This document shows, in pieces, positions 18,593-32,250 of a stretch of DNA of 64,000 bases. Position 1 is the first letter of the stretch; each line of letters opens with the position of its first letter. Made by a program: the position numbers and the translations under genes. The notes under the pieces are model-generated. The model was not told where the DNA came from. It made no database searches and saw nothing but the letters and a program-made list of their open reading frames with translations. The stretch comes from Psychrobacter glacincola (lineage in GTDB: Bacteria; Pseudomonadota; Gammaproteobacteria; Pseudomonadales; Moraxellaceae): positions 62,001 through 126,000 of the forward strand of contig LIQB01000008.1 of the NCBI GenBank assembly GCA_001411745.2. The letters run 5' to 3'.

Positions 18593-18638
18593 TTGGTCAC
18601 GCTAATGAGCAATAAGCCGTTGCCGGAGCAAAATTGAC

Positions 18639-19355
18639 TTAGTTGCCTTCTTTAACGAACAAATACCCTTTACTACGAACGGTTTTGATACGTTTTGGAT
18701 TTTCTGGATCATCACCGATTTTTGGACGAATGCGTGAGATACGAACGTCAATTGAGCGATCTTGACCGTCATATTCAATACCACGTAGACGCTCAAAGAT
18801 ATCTTCACGCGAAAGAATTCGACCCGCATTAGAAGCAAGCAACCATAATAAGTCATATTCAGCACTGGTGAAATCAACCAACTCATCACCTAAATTCACT
18901 GAACGACCGCCATTGTCAATGACCAGTTCACCAAATTCTAGGCGCTGTGGTACATCTTCTGATGGGGCATTTTCTGAGCGACGTAATAACGCACGAATAC
19001 GTGCTAACAAGACACGTGGCTGAGCAGGTTTAGCGACATAATCATCAGCACCCATCTCAAGACCCAGTACCTGATCCATATCTTCAGTACGCGCAGTCAG
19101 CATCAAAATAGGATTCTGATAATGCGGGCGTACTTCACGACATACCGTCAGTCCATCGCTACCAGGAAGCATGACATCAAGTACGACCAAATCTGGTTGT
19201 TCACTGACGATGCGACGAATAGCACGATTACCATCGGTTTCGATAGCGACTTCTAAACCATTTTTGACCAAGTAATCTTGAGTCAACATGGCCAGACGCT
19301 CATCATCCTCAACAATCAAAATTCGGGGGGTGTTGTCTTCTTCATTCGTTGTCAT
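18639..19355 (-). CDS. bfmR: BfmR-type response regulator (OmpR family)
   Basis: Transcription factor of 238 residues. The receiver domain (about 11-125) carries the acidic pocket IVEDDERLA, phospho-acceptor Asp60 in VVLDVMLPGSDG, and the switch Lys in YVAKPAQP. The winged-helix DNA-binding domain follows (FGELVIDNGGRSVNL to the C-terminus, with RSIDVRISRIRPKIGDD recognition helix). The wording is extremely close to Acinetobacter BfmR, for example LGLEMGADDYVAKP and TDGNRAIRRI. Its kinase gene bfmS lies downstream. GAGGAT provides the ribosome-binding site. Confidence 0.92.
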   Translation of the reverse strand: MTTNEEDNTPRILIVEDDERLAMLTQDYLVKNGLEVAIETDGNRAIRRIVSEQPDLVVLDVMLPGSDGLTVCREVRPHYQNPILMLTARTEDMDQVLGLEMGADDYVAKPAQPRVLLARIRALLRRSENAPSEDVPQRLEFGELVIDNGGRSVNLGDELVDFTSAEYDLLWLLASNAGRILSREDIFERLRGIEYDGQDRSIDVRISRIRPKIGDDPENPKRIKTVRSKGYLFVKEGN

Positions 19356-20012
19356 TGTTATATCCTCTAATACATCTCATTTAAAAGCAGTAAAAGTAAG
19401 AGCGGTAAAATTAATAGCACCATTAAGTGGCACAATTGATGTTGGTATAGCTGTTACAAACTTGGTAGCACAGTATACTATTAAACATACAGCTTCCTAT
19501 ACTATAGCTTATAGTCGTTAACAAAACCTATAAACTACACCCATTAAAACTTTAGTTTACGTCCAAAAATTATGAGCTTTATACAAATAATAGCAAGTGA
19601 AATGTTTTTTTACGACCCTTTCCTCACCTTAGTTTCTATAAGTAGTCAATCTTAATGCAGCGCACAGTGATAAGATACTTGATTGATACCGATACTTGTA
19701 TTCCTGTTATGTCTAATATAGCGACATATTACCTTTGCTGCCAGTGACTTTTTCATCTACTATTCCCGTCCTGCCTATTATCATTCGATACATAATTAGT
19801 AGATATATGTTTATCAAATGCATAGTTAGTTAACAATTATATCTAACAAAACTGGCTGTTGAGCTCAAAATTGCATCATAAATCGCGTATTTATCCTCGA
19901 TCAACAAGTATAGAATATTAAACAATAAACATAAAAAAACAGCCCATGATGGACTGTTTTTTTGTGTCTGTGGTAAGAGTCAAAAAGAAACTCTAAAATT
20001 TTCCACAAAAAA
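19356..20012. other. Intergenic region between bfmR and the atp operon
   Basis: About 650 bases with no supported gene. It must hold the bfmR promoter at its left end and the atp terminator (19,933-19,963) at its right end. The middle is AT-rich, with stop codons in every frame I followed. Confidence 0.6.
19933..19963. terminator. Terminator of the atp operon
   Basis: ACAG-x-CCA pairs with TGG-x-CTGT around a TGA loop, with seven A before and seven T after, so it works on both strands. It lies 50 bases past the atpC stop. Confidence 0.85.
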
Positions 20013-20429
20013 TTAAGCGCGGTTTTTGTACTTACGGATAGTCTGTAGCTGTGCGACAGACTCTGCTAATGATGCTAAAGCTGCATTAGTTTGTACAGTA
20101 TCCGATTGATTAACCAGCATCTGCTCAGCCTTTTTACGTGCTTCGACAATTTTGCTTTCATCAAGGTTATGTGCACGCATCGCTGTATCAGCCAATACGG
20201 TAACCATCTTCGGCTGTACTTCTAAAACACCGCCTGATACATAAATCACTTCTTCTTCACCGTTTGGTGTTTGCACTCGCATCGCACCCGGTTTTAACAA
20301 AGTAATAAGCGGTGTGTGACCTGGCAATACACCAATCTCGCCTTCGGTACCAGTAGCTATTAACATGCTAATTTCGCCTGAATACAACTCTTCACGAGCA
20401 CTTACGACGCGACATTGTAACGTTGCCAT
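20013..20429 (-). CDS. atpC: ATP synthase epsilon subunit
   Basis: Central-stalk subunit of F1 that couples rotation and inhibits ATP hydrolysis. The 138-residue protein has the N-terminal beta-sandwich (TLQCRVVSAREELYSGEISMLIATGTEGEIGVLPGHTPLIT is the family wording, here split for reading: GEIGVLPGHTPL near residue 40) and a two-helix C-terminal part. I start at the ATG at 20429 because AGGAG lies just before it and it gives the normal length; a longer frame upstream begins at 20456 without such support. Last gene of the operon. Confidence 0.95.
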   Translation of the reverse strand: MATLQCRVVSAREELYSGEISMLIATGTEGEIGVLPGHTPLITLLKPGAMRVQTPNGEEEVIYVSGGVLEVQPKMVTVLADTAMRAHNLDESKIVEARKKAEQMLVNQSDTVQTNAALASLAESVAQLQTIRKYKNRA

Positions 20430-20533
20430 ACTTAACTCCTTACGATCAAAACACAATCAAAACTGCGAGGCGTTACTAACTGGCAAATAGACTTTTTATG
20501 GCCTATCTGCCCTTTAGCAAATGCTAACACAAC

Positions 20534-22899
<2,366 letters not shown>

Positions 22900-23125
22900 A
22901 ATGATTCCAATATAAGAGGGTTAAAAAGCATTGGCGCATGCGACAATTATTTAGTATATAACATCGATCTAACAGATTAATGTTATATATTTTGTGCATG
23001 ACGCGATCTAATACCGTCAATGGTTAGAACAGTGGCGCTACTGTCTTAATAAAAAAATACAAGACAATGCGCCACTTTATTAGCCATCAAAGACAGCCAT
23101 AACCAATTCGGCTTAACCCGTTAAA

Positions 23126-24670
23126 TTAATAACTGTGATTTTGTTTAAAGGTCTCTAAAGATGACTTCAAACGACCTGCGATATCATCATTATAATTCGC
23201 AGTATCATCAATTTCACGCATCAATTCACTCTGCTCATCATGCATATAGCGTAAGTAAGCTTCTTCAAAAGAACCGATTTTTTCAACAGGAACGTCCGCT
23301 AAAAAGCCTTCATTCGATGCATAGATAACTGCAGCTTGCTCAGAGATTGACATTGGCTGATACTGCTTTTGCTTCATCAATTCAGTCACACGCTCACCAT
23401 GATCAAGCTGTTCGCGAGTCGCGTCATCAAGATCTGAGGCAAACTGAGCAAAGGCGGCCAGTTCACGATACTGAGCCAGTGCAGTACGGATACCACCAGA
23501 TAGCTTCTTGATGATCTTAGTCTGAGCTGCCCCGCCCACACGAGATACCGAGATACCAGCGTTAACTGCTGGACGGATACCTGAGTTGAATAGGCTTGAT
23601 TCTAAGAAAATCTGACCATCGGTGATTGAAATCACGTTAGTCGGTACGAATGCAGAGACGTCACCAGCTTGGGTTTCAATGATAGGTAACGCGGTTAAAG
23701 AACCTGTTTTACCAACTACTTCACCATTAGTGAACTTTTCTACGTACGCCGCGTTTACGCGTGATGCACGCTCAAGTAAACGTGAATGTAAATAGAATAC
23801 ATCACCAGGATACGCTTCACGACCTGGCGGACGACGTAGCAATAGTGAAATTTGACGATAAGCAACGGCTTGTTTTGATAAGTCATCAAATACAATCAGT
23901 GCATCTTCACCGCGGTCACGGAAGTATTCGCCCATCGTACAACCTGAATACGGTGCGATATACTGTAGTGCGGCAGGCTCTGATGCTGATGCAACCACAA
24001 CCGTGGTATATGCTAATGCACCAGTTTGCTCAAGCTTGCGTACGACGTTTGCAATAGTAGAACGTTTCTGACCGATTGCGACGTATACACACTTGATACC
24101 AGATGATTTCTGCGCGATGATCGCATCGATAGCCATCGCGGTTTTACCCGTCTGACGGTCACCAATGATAAGCTCACGCTGACCACGACCAATTGGAATC
24201 ATAGTATCAACGGCTTTATAACCCGTCATTACTGGTTGATCTACTGACTGACGATCAATAACGCCTGGGGCAATTTTTTCGACTTTATCAGTCATTTTGG
24301 CATCGATAGGACCTTTGCCATCAATAGGATTTCCCAAGGCGTCAACAACACGGCCTAGCAGCTCAGGACCTACTGGTACTTCAAGAATACGACCAGTACA
24401 ATAGGCTTTTTGACCTTCTTGCAGCTTTAGGTAATCACCAAGTACTACCGCGCCGACAGAATCACGCTCTAAGTTAAGCGCCATTCCATAGATTTCGCCT
24501 TCAAACTCAATCATTTCGCCGTACATGGCATCTTCAAGACCATGAATCTGCACGATACCGTCAGATACTTTGACAATCGTGCCTTCATTCTTTGCAGTTG
24601 CACCCGCATCAAGGTCTTGAATACGCTGCTTAATCAGGTTACTGATTTCCGCTGGATTCAATTGTTGCAT
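23126..24670 (-). CDS. atpA: ATP synthase alpha subunit
   Basis: Regulatory/structural F1 subunit, 514 residues, binding a non-catalytic nucleotide. Walker A is [17 protein letters not shown] (about 170), Walker [20 protein letters not shown], followed by the alpha signature [23 protein letters not shown] and the arginine finger in [17 protein letters not shown]. The N-terminus [13 protein letters not shown] is the helix that binds the delta subunit. Length equals the usual 513 residues. It lies 93 bases after atpH. Confidence 0.99.
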   Translation of the reverse strand: MQQLNPAEISNLIKQRIQDLDAGATAKNEGTIVKVSDGIVQIHGLEDAMYGEMIEFEGEIYGMALNLERDSVGAVVLGDYLKLQEGQKAYCTGRILEVPVGPELLGRVVDALGNPIDGKGPIDAKMTDKVEKIAPGVIDRQSVDQPVMTGYKAVDTMIPIGRGQRELIIGDRQTGKTAMAIDAIIAQKSSGIKCVYVAIGQKRSTIANVVRKLEQTGALAYTTVVVASASEPAALQYIAPYSGCTMGEYFRDRGEDALIVFDDLSKQAVAYRQISLLLRRPPGREAYPGDVFYLHSRLLERASRVNAAYVEKFTNGEVVGKTGSLTALPIIETQAGDVSAFVPTNVISITDGQIFLESSLFNSGIRPAVNAGISVSRVGGAAQTKIIKKLSGGIRTALAQYRELAAFAQFASDLDDATREQLDHGERVTELMKQKQYQPMSISEQAAVIYASNEGFLADVPVEKIGSFEEAYLRYMHDEQSELMREIDDTANYNDDIAGRLKSSLETFKQNHSY

Positions 24671-24763
24671 TGCCTTGTTTCCTTTAATTTATGATAACCC
24701 GCCCACTGACTTAAATGCTCTTACTTTCACGCAAATCATAGATGACTGCGCTGGTAAATGGCA

Positions 24764-25387
24764 TTAGGCCGTTAGCTGTGTTTTTAACTGTTGTAACTTG
24801 CCGCGCATCGAATCATCAATGATTTTGTCACCGACTTTGATGGTAGCGCCTGCCAATAGACTTGGATCGACCGACTCATGAATCACCACACTAGCATTTA
24901 ACGATGCAGCAAGGCGCGTTTGAAGCATTTCACGCTGAGCGTCAGTCAATGGATAGGCAGAGGTCACGTAAGCATCAAGCTGCTTTAAGCTTATTGCCTT
25001 GTGGCGGCGATAATGCTCATAAACTTCAGGAAGCAGCGCCAGACGCTCTTGCTGCGCCAACTGCTTAATAAAATTATTGAGCGCTGGTGACACTTTAGGA
25101 TAGCTAATACTATTACCATAACGAGAGCCTTTGCTCTCGCCTAGTAGCTGTTTAAAAGCAGAGTCGCTATCACCAGCCACTTGTGAGTCATAAAGATCAA
25201 CCAAAGCAGCTGACTTATGCTCAGCCGTAACGGCTGGATTTTCTAGCCATGTACGGAACGCTTTGTCATTGACAATTGCACTGGCGACAAACAAGAAATT
25301 TTCCCACTCGTTTACGGCCCCGTTTTCGTTGGCATAGTCAAACGCGGCTTTAGCGTAGGGTCGTGCTAAGGTTGATAAGTCAGCCAT
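24764..25387 (-). CDS. atpH: ATP synthase delta subunit
   Basis: Peripheral-stalk subunit that links the b dimer to the top of F1. It starts [18 protein letters not shown], the standard helix-1 wording, and ends with the C-terminal beta/alpha part ([28 protein letters not shown]). At 207 residues it is about 30 longer than the E. coli protein (177). The extra length sits between residues 75 and 105 ([20 protein letters not shown]), in the linker between the two domains. GAGGATATA precedes the ATG. It is 13 bases from atpF. Confidence 0.95.
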   Translation of the reverse strand: MADLSTLARPYAKAAFDYANENGAVNEWENFLFVASAIVNDKAFRTWLENPAVTAEHKSAALVDLYDSQVAGDSDSAFKQLLGESKGSRYGNSISYPKVSPALNNFIKQLAQQERLALLPEVYEHYRRHKAISLKQLDAYVTSAYPLTDAQREMLQTRLAASLNASVVIHESVDPSLLAGATIKVGDKIIDDSMRGKLQQLKTQLTA

Positions 25388-25400
25388 TATATCCTCACAG

Positions 25401-25871
25401 TTACAGCTTTGCCGCCAGTTGGTCTAACATACTGGCATGTTTTTGCACATCGACTTTGTCTTGCAAAATCTTTTCTGCACCAAGTACAGCCAGTTCAGCA
25501 ACTTGGGCACGTAATGATTCACGCGCTTGATTGATTTCTTGGTCGATAGACGCTTGCGCTTGTTGACGAATGCGCTCGCCTTCCACTTGGGCCTGCATTT
25601 TTGCATCTTCGACAAGCTGGTTGGCACTCTTGTTCGCTTGCTCGATTAAAGCAGCAGCTTTGGTCTTTGCAAGATCAAGCTCCTGCTGGACGTCTTGCTC
25701 AGCGGTTGCCAGATCTGCTTTTGCTTTTTCTGCGGCATTCAGGCCTTCAGCAATTTTACGCTGACGCTCATTGATGGCACCAATAAGTGGTGGCCACACG
25801 AATTTCATGCAGAACATCACAAAGATTGCAAAAGCAATGGCTTGACCGATGAGGGTAGAATTGATATTCAC
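25401..25871 (-). CDS. atpF: ATP synthase b subunit
   Basis: Stator stalk subunit of Fo, 156 residues, the same length as in E. coli. One N-terminal membrane helix ([23 protein letters not shown]) is followed by a long, charged Ala/Gln/Glu-rich helix that forms the parallel b dimer and a C-terminal segment that binds delta. It lies between atpE (117 bases) and atpH (13 bases). Confidence 0.98.
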   Translation of the reverse strand: MNINSTLIGQAIAFAIFVMFCMKFVWPPLIGAINERQRKIAEGLNAAEKAKADLATAEQDVQQELDLAKTKAAALIEQANKSANQLVEDAKMQAQVEGERIRQQAQASIDQEINQARESLRAQVAELAVLGAEKILQDKVDVQKHASMLDQLAAKL

Positions 25872-25988
25872 GTGATCACCTCTTTGTTAATGAAAAATCA
25901 GTTTCATTGATCATATTTGATAGCCAAACTTTGGCTATGGTTAAGATACAAACTTTGACTACCAAACATTTACAACTGAGCTTTCTGA

Positions 25989-26255
<267 letters not shown>

Positions 26256-26270
26256 CTATTGAATGTCTAA

Positions 26271-27825
<1,555 letters not shown>

Positions 27826-28224
27826 CTAGCGTATATGCCACAACATCCAACTGTGACTAATTTGCATTACCATAAAACCGATAAACAGCGCAGGCGCAGA
27901 TAGGGGTTGTACGGTAATAAAAATTAGTGCGAAACCAAACACAGTCAATAGCCATTTGGCCATTTGACCTCGATATAGCTGGCTAACAATATGTTGGCGC
28001 GCGCGATATCCAGTGTACCAAAAGATAAAAAAAGCAAATACAGCTTGGGTTGCAAAACTGAGTAGCGCACCAATAGCGGCGCTTTTTGCGACAGTAAGCT
28101 CACTATGTAGCCAACTGGTATCTAAAGCCCAAGCAATAATCATAAGGATAAATAATATCCACGCTTGGCGTTTGATATAGATGCCAATTTTATCTTTTTG
28201 TGTGCGTTTGGCAGGCTTGGTCAT
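27826..28224 (-). CDS. atpI: ATP synthase subunit I (AtpI-like)
   Basis: Small membrane protein of 132 residues with a basic N-terminus (TKPAKRTQKDK) and four hydrophobic segments, upstream of atpB on the same strand. The pattern AAIGALLSFATQAVFAFFIFWYTGYRARQHIVSQLYRGQMAKW is the one seen in gammaproteobacterial AtpI, here cited for its core GYRARQ and FYRGQ-like segment. The subunit helps c-ring assembly but is dispensable in E. coli. Unusually it is 690 bases and one terminator away from atpB. Assignment rests on both sequence and position. Confidence 0.85.
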   Translation of the reverse strand: MTKPAKRTQKDKIGIYIKRQAWILFILMIIAWALDTSWLHSELTVAKSAAIGALLSFATQAVFAFFIFWYTGYRARQHIVSQLYRGQMAKWLLTVFGFALIFITVQPLSAPALFIGFMVMQISHSWMLWHIR

Positions 28225-28515
28225 CGGTAATGCAATCCTATAGCCTTACAGCATTGGGATAAGGTGGCAATATAACATCGTCGCGACACTTTTATCCGTG
28301 AACGGCTCACTCTACAGGTGTTACCTTTTAACCAAAATAAAACGCCACTTATTATAAGGGGCATACCACCGTTAAGCAAGAAAAATATACCTTTTATCAG
28401 TGACCTAGCTGAATCACTCATAGACATCATAGTTACTGACCAATGGATAACACCCAAAGTATGACTACATAATGGCTGCTAAAGCGTTGCAAGCCACTAT
28501 GGTTAATCAGTTATT

Positions 28516-29406
28516 CTACGATATACATTGATAGATTTGCTGTGCCATCGTCTGCCAACCACTCACAAAGTCTTTACTATTGCTCATATCTTCAGGTTGC
28601 ACAATGGTTTTTACAGGCTGTAACTTAGCGAGTAGACCTTTGGCTGGTTGACTTGGGCTAACCAGACACATTTGCTTGGCTGGACGCTTCTCATTTAGCC
28701 AGTGTATTTGGCTTGCTCGTGGTGCTAGATGGTGATCAGTGCTTAAACTGCCAACAAGCTTTAGGTTTGTGCTGGATTCGATGTATTGATAAGCATCATG
28801 ATAGGCCCAATAAGGTTGGGTTTGCTGCTTGCCTTTAGCTTGTTTTACGAAAGATGCCACTCCCCTATCCATTCGCTGAGCAAATTTTTGTGCATTGGCG
28901 TGATAAAGTGCTTTATATTGCGGATTAGCATGGCTATGAATCACGGCAAGGGCACGAGTCATGGCTTTGGCATTTTCAGGATCTAACCATATATGTGGAT
29001 CCAAGGTGCCAGCAATAGGCTTGCCTTGAACGTCACGTAGCGGATGACGATTAAAGGCATCAAATTCAAATAAGGCAATCGCATTGGGTGCGGTATTAAG
29101 GCTTGCCGCCAAGTTATTTTCTAAGGGCTCACCAAACCACACGACAAATTTACTGTCCTGAATGGCTTTAATATCGCCTGGGCTGATACTGCCATGATGA
29201 CCTACCTCCCCTGCCTGCAATAACTGCTTGGCGGGCGGTGAACCTTCAGTCACTGCTTGACTCAATAAAAACAATGGATAATTACTCACGCTGACTGTTG
29301 CCGCTTGTGCACTCACAGTAAAGACGCCTGATGCAACTATGCCCGTAATGAACCATCGCTGTAGTATAATGGTTGAGCTTAAAAAATATTTGAAAACTGA
29401 GTTCAT
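28516..29406 (-). CDS. znuA: Zinc ABC transporter substrate-binding protein
   Basis: Periplasmic zinc receptor for ZnuBC, 296 residues. A signal peptide ends in VFTVSAQA; the mature protein has VSNYPLFLLSQAVTEG, the GHHGSISPGDIKAIQDSKFVVWFGEPLE segment holding the first zinc His, LDPHIWLDPENAKAM with the second, and HDAYQYIE near residue 205 with the third. I place the start at ATG 29406, since the longer frame from 29451 adds a second hydrophobic start. The usual acidic/His-rich loop is absent. It is divergent from zur, and the shared spacer carries a Zur box. Confidence 0.92.
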   Translation of the reverse strand: MNSVFKYFLSSTIILQRWFITGIVASGVFTVSAQAATVSVSNYPLFLLSQAVTEGSPPAKQLLQAGEVGHHGSISPGDIKAIQDSKFVVWFGEPLENNLAASLNTAPNAIALFEFDAFNRHPLRDVQGKPIAGTLDPHIWLDPENAKAMTRALAVIHSHANPQYKALYHANAQKFAQRMDRGVASFVKQAKGKQQTQPYWAYHDAYQYIESSTNLKLVGSLSTDHHLAPRASQIHWLNEKRPAKQMCLVSPSQPAKGLLAKLQPVKTIVQPEDMSNSKDFVSGWQTMAQQIYQCIS

Positions 29407-29535
29407 AATAGATTCTTTAATGTATGAAAGATAAAATATAAGTGGAAACATTTAGACGTTATCGCCGTTGTATCTGAGTGATCATTAAGGTATCAATAAA
29501 TAAGCCAAGATCACTTATCTGCTCTTATTTTTAGT

Positions 29536-29552
29536 ATGTTATACTATAACAT
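29536..29552. promoter_or_regulatory. Zur operator between znuA and zur
   Basis: ATGTTATA-C-TATAACAT is a perfect 8+8 palindrome around one base and matches the gammaproteobacterial Zur consensus (AATGTTATA n TATAACATT type). It lies 51 bases before the zur ATG and 129 before znuA, in the only divergent spacer of the locus, so one site can repress both directions when zinc is plentiful. Confidence 0.85.
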
Positions 29553-29602
29553 TATAAATTACTATAATAACAGTGCCATTTTATTTCGTAGGAGCTTGCA
29601 CC

Positions 29603-30196
29603 ATGTCCACCAGTTTATCAGTCTGCGAACATTTACATGATGTGCAGGACTTTACACCGCATGACGTGATCGAGCGCCTAATGGCAGCAAAAGAACAATG
29701 TCGCCTGAATGGTGCACGCTTTACCCCATTGCGCCAGCAAATATATCAATTGGTATTAGCAGCCAATAAACCTATCGGTGCATATGATTTGATCACGCAA
29801 TTGCAGCAAATGCGCTTATCAGAGCCTAATAACAATGATGACAGCAGCGAAGCGCTTAACTCGCAACAGCACCCAATGAAAGCAGCATCTAAAGAAATTA
29901 GCTCTAAAAAACAAGCGCCAAAAAATGTCGCGCCACCCACTGTCTATCGCAGTCTGGAGTTTCTATTGAGTGAAGGCTTGATACATCAATTGACCTCTAT
30001 CAATGCTTATGTGCCCTGCTGTCACCCACGCGCGCAGCATACCGCAGCATTTTTAATCTGCGGTCAGTGTCAGCGTGTACAAGAATGTAGCAGTGTGCCT
30101 GTACAGGAAATGATGAGTTTTGCTGAGCAAGACGTTGGCTTTATCGTGGAACGCAGTGTGATTGAGCTGAGTGGTCGTTGCCAAGCGTGCCAGTAG
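29603..30196 (+). CDS. zur: Zinc uptake regulator (Fur family)
   Basis: Zinc-responsive repressor, 197 residues. The winged helix starts at GARFTPLRQQIYQLVLAANKPIGAYDLITQL, the second helix pair at PPTVYRSLEFLLSEGLIHQL, and the dimer/metal part has CCHPRAQHTA, FLICGQCQRVQEC and a terminal SGRCQACQ, giving the two CxxC pairs of the structural zinc site. A Ser/Asn/Lys-rich insertion of about 35 residues (roughly 78-110) lies inside the DNA-binding domain between helices; Zur proteins of Acinetobacter do not have one that long as far as I recall. Start at ATG 29603 after AGGAG. Followed by znuC and znuB. Confidence 0.93.
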   Translation: MSTSLSVCEHLHDVQDFTPHDVIERLMAAKEQCRLNGARFTPLRQQIYQLVLAANKPIGAYDLITQLQQMRLSEPNNNDDSSEALNSQQHPMKAASKEISSKKQAPKNVAPPTVYRSLEFLLSEGLIHQLTSINAYVPCCHPRAQHTAAFLICGQCQRVQECSSVPVQEMMSFAEQDVGFIVERSVIELSGRCQACQ

Positions 30197-30276
30197 CACG
30201 CCCTAACCACTGAAGCGTAAGTCTTTGTCATCCGTTTTTTATTTGTATTACTCATTCACTTATTGGTTGTCACACT

Positions 30277-31074
30277 ATGAGCCTGTCTACCTCACCGTCT
30301 AATCAACCGAACTTTTCCGCTGTTGATCACAACACCATTAATACTGCGAGTAAACTGCTGAGCCTAAGCGATGTCAGCTACGACATTGGGCATCAACGCT
30401 TACTCTCACATATTGATATTGACATTGCGGTTAATGAAACAGTCAGTCTTATTGGACCAAATGGCGCTGGTAAGTCAACGTTGGTTAAACTTATTTTGGG
30501 ATTGATTGAGCCAACCAAAGGGCACATTAACTCTCATCAAAAGTTACAGCTTGGCTATGTGCCGCAGCGCTTTGCTGTACCGCCGATATTGCCATTACGA
30601 GTCTGCGATTTATTGGCACAAGCGGATAAAAGGCGCTTAACGTCTGAGCAGCGTCAATTTATCTTCGATAACTTGTCATTGACGCACTTATTATCGCGAC
30701 AAATGCTGCACCTGTCGGGTGGTGAGACACAAAGGGTCTTGCTCGCGCGAGCATTGTTAGACAAACCCAACTTATTGATTTTAGATGAGCCGATGCAAGG
30801 ACTGGACCCTGATACTGAGGTTTGGCTCTATCAATTTATTGATGAGCTGCCGGAGTTTTTGCGTTGTGCCATGTTGGTGGTATCGCATGATCTGCATTGG
30901 GTCATGAAGGGCAGTCGACGCGTGATTTGTCTTAATAAGCACATTTGCTGTGAGGGACAACCAAGCGAGCTTGCCGTTAGTAGTGAGTTTCAAAAGCTAT
31001 TTGGGCATCATTATGAGCAGCCTTATGTGCATCAACCACATGCCTGTGAGCATCACGCCCCAAGCGAATTATAA
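30277..31074 (+). CDS. znuC: Zinc ABC transporter ATPase
   Basis: Cytoplasmic ATPase of the zinc importer, 265 residues. Walker A GPNGAGKSTLVKLIL (about 66-80), Q-loop VPQRFAVP, signature LSGGETQRVLLARALL, Walker B LLILDEPMQGLDP and the switch His in VVSHDLHWVMKGS are intact. An N-terminal extension of about 30 residues (Ser/Asn-rich) and a His-rich tail (HQPHACEHHAPSEL) are present; the tail may bind zinc. It lies 80 bases after zur and 106 before znuB. Confidence 0.95.
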   Translation: MSLSTSPSNQPNFSAVDHNTINTASKLLSLSDVSYDIGHQRLLSHIDIDIAVNETVSLIGPNGAGKSTLVKLILGLIEPTKGHINSHQKLQLGYVPQRFAVPPILPLRVCDLLAQADKRRLTSEQRQFIFDNLSLTHLLSRQMLHLSGGETQRVLLARALLDKPNLLILDEPMQGLDPDTEVWLYQFIDELPEFLRCAMLVVSHDLHWVMKGSRRVICLNKHICCEGQPSELAVSSEFQKLFGHHYEQPYVHQPHACEHHAPSEL

Positions 31075-31180
31075 TCATTAAGGCGCGTTGCACATTCACA
31101 AATATAAAATATATCGAAGCTTAATACATCAAACACATATCGAGCGTTGAGCTTTATAAAAACTTTTACGGATATTCATT

Positions 31181-31999
31181 ATGACTGCTTGGTTAGCCAT
31201 CATTGCCCCCGCTTGGATCGCTGGCAGTATTTTAGCGCTACTATCAGCGCCTTTAGGTTGCTTAGTCTTGTGGCGACGCATGGCCTTTTTTGCTGATGCT
31301 TTAGCACATGGTACCTTGCTTGGCGTGGCTTTAGCAGTATGGTGGCAATTACCTATGGGCATTGGCATTGCCTTGGTCAGCGTCATGGTGGTGCTAGGGC
31401 TGGTATTAATCGATGATGAGCGCCTGCCTGTCGATGCGGTTTTGGCCGTCGTGGCGGTGTCATTGTTATGCTTAGGCTTATTGGCTTTGACCCAGTTGAC
31501 TGACCAACAAGCAAACGTACTGGGGTTTTTGTTTGGTAATTTGCTAGAGCTTGATTGGGCAGACTTGCCCTTACTTGCCGGTAGCGTGCTGGTAGGGCTC
31601 GGTCTACTCATGTATATATGGCCTGCACAAATTAAGCTTGCCACTCATGAAGCACTGGCGCGTATTCAAGGTGTTAATCCGACACGCCAGCGGCTGTTCT
31701 TTATGGGCGTATTGGCGGGATTTTGTGCGATTGCCCTGCAAGCGGTTGGTAGTTTACTAATCAGCGGTCTATTGGTATTACCAGCATTAACGGCACGTTT
31801 GTGGTCATCATCGCCAAAACAAATGGTCGTTATATCGCTACTGATCGCACAGCTTGGGGTGACGCTAGGCGTTTGGGGAAGCATCTGGCTAGATATTCAG
31901 ACAGGACTTGCTATCGTATTAATATTAGCCATTTTATTTTTTATCGCGCTGATTTTCTCAAAGCTCAGCACTGCAAAAATTTGGTCAGCGCGCCGTTAG
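31181..31999 (+). CDS. znuB: Zinc ABC transporter permease
   Basis: Inner-membrane channel subunit, 272 residues, with about eight hydrophobic segments. Recognisable pieces are the N-terminal SAPLGCLVLWRRMAFFADALAHGTLLGVAL, which is the family's coupling region, and ALQAVGSLLISGLLVLPALTARLWS near residue 190. It completes zur-znuC-znuB. No terminator is clear after it; a T7 run follows at about 32,029. Confidence 0.95.
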   Translation: MTAWLAIIAPAWIAGSILALLSAPLGCLVLWRRMAFFADALAHGTLLGVALAVWWQLPMGIGIALVSVMVVLGLVLIDDERLPVDAVLAVVAVSLLCLGLLALTQLTDQQANVLGFLFGNLLELDWADLPLLAGSVLVGLGLLMYIWPAQIKLATHEALARIQGVNPTRQRLFFMGVLAGFCAIALQAVGSLLISGLLVLPALTARLWSSSPKQMVVISLLIAQLGVTLGVWGSIWLDIQTGLAIVLILAILFFIALIFSKLSTAKIWSARR

Positions 32000-32250
32000 A
32001 CAGATTATGGTTCACATAAAGCCGCTGGTTTTTTTATCCTCTTATCCAACTTTATTTCATCAATATGATAGAGCTTTCATTGACTTTATGTTATAAACTT
32101 GCCCTAATACCATCGACATACTAGCGGCGTCAAGCCAAAAAACATATTGGTTAGACCAAAATTCATTAGTCTACTCGATGCAGGACATCCATTTATCTAT
32201 CATTCGTTTTAACAGCATCACTTGTTTCGATTCGATGAGGGACTGACCCA

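Noticed and set aside
28221..28457. 78-codon minus-strand frame overlapping the atpI start by ATGA
   Set aside because: The overlap looks like coupling, but the C-terminal half is Cys/Arg/Ser-rich and unlike a folded protein, there is no clear ribosome-binding site and no recognisable family. I kept it out of the gene list; conservation would change this.
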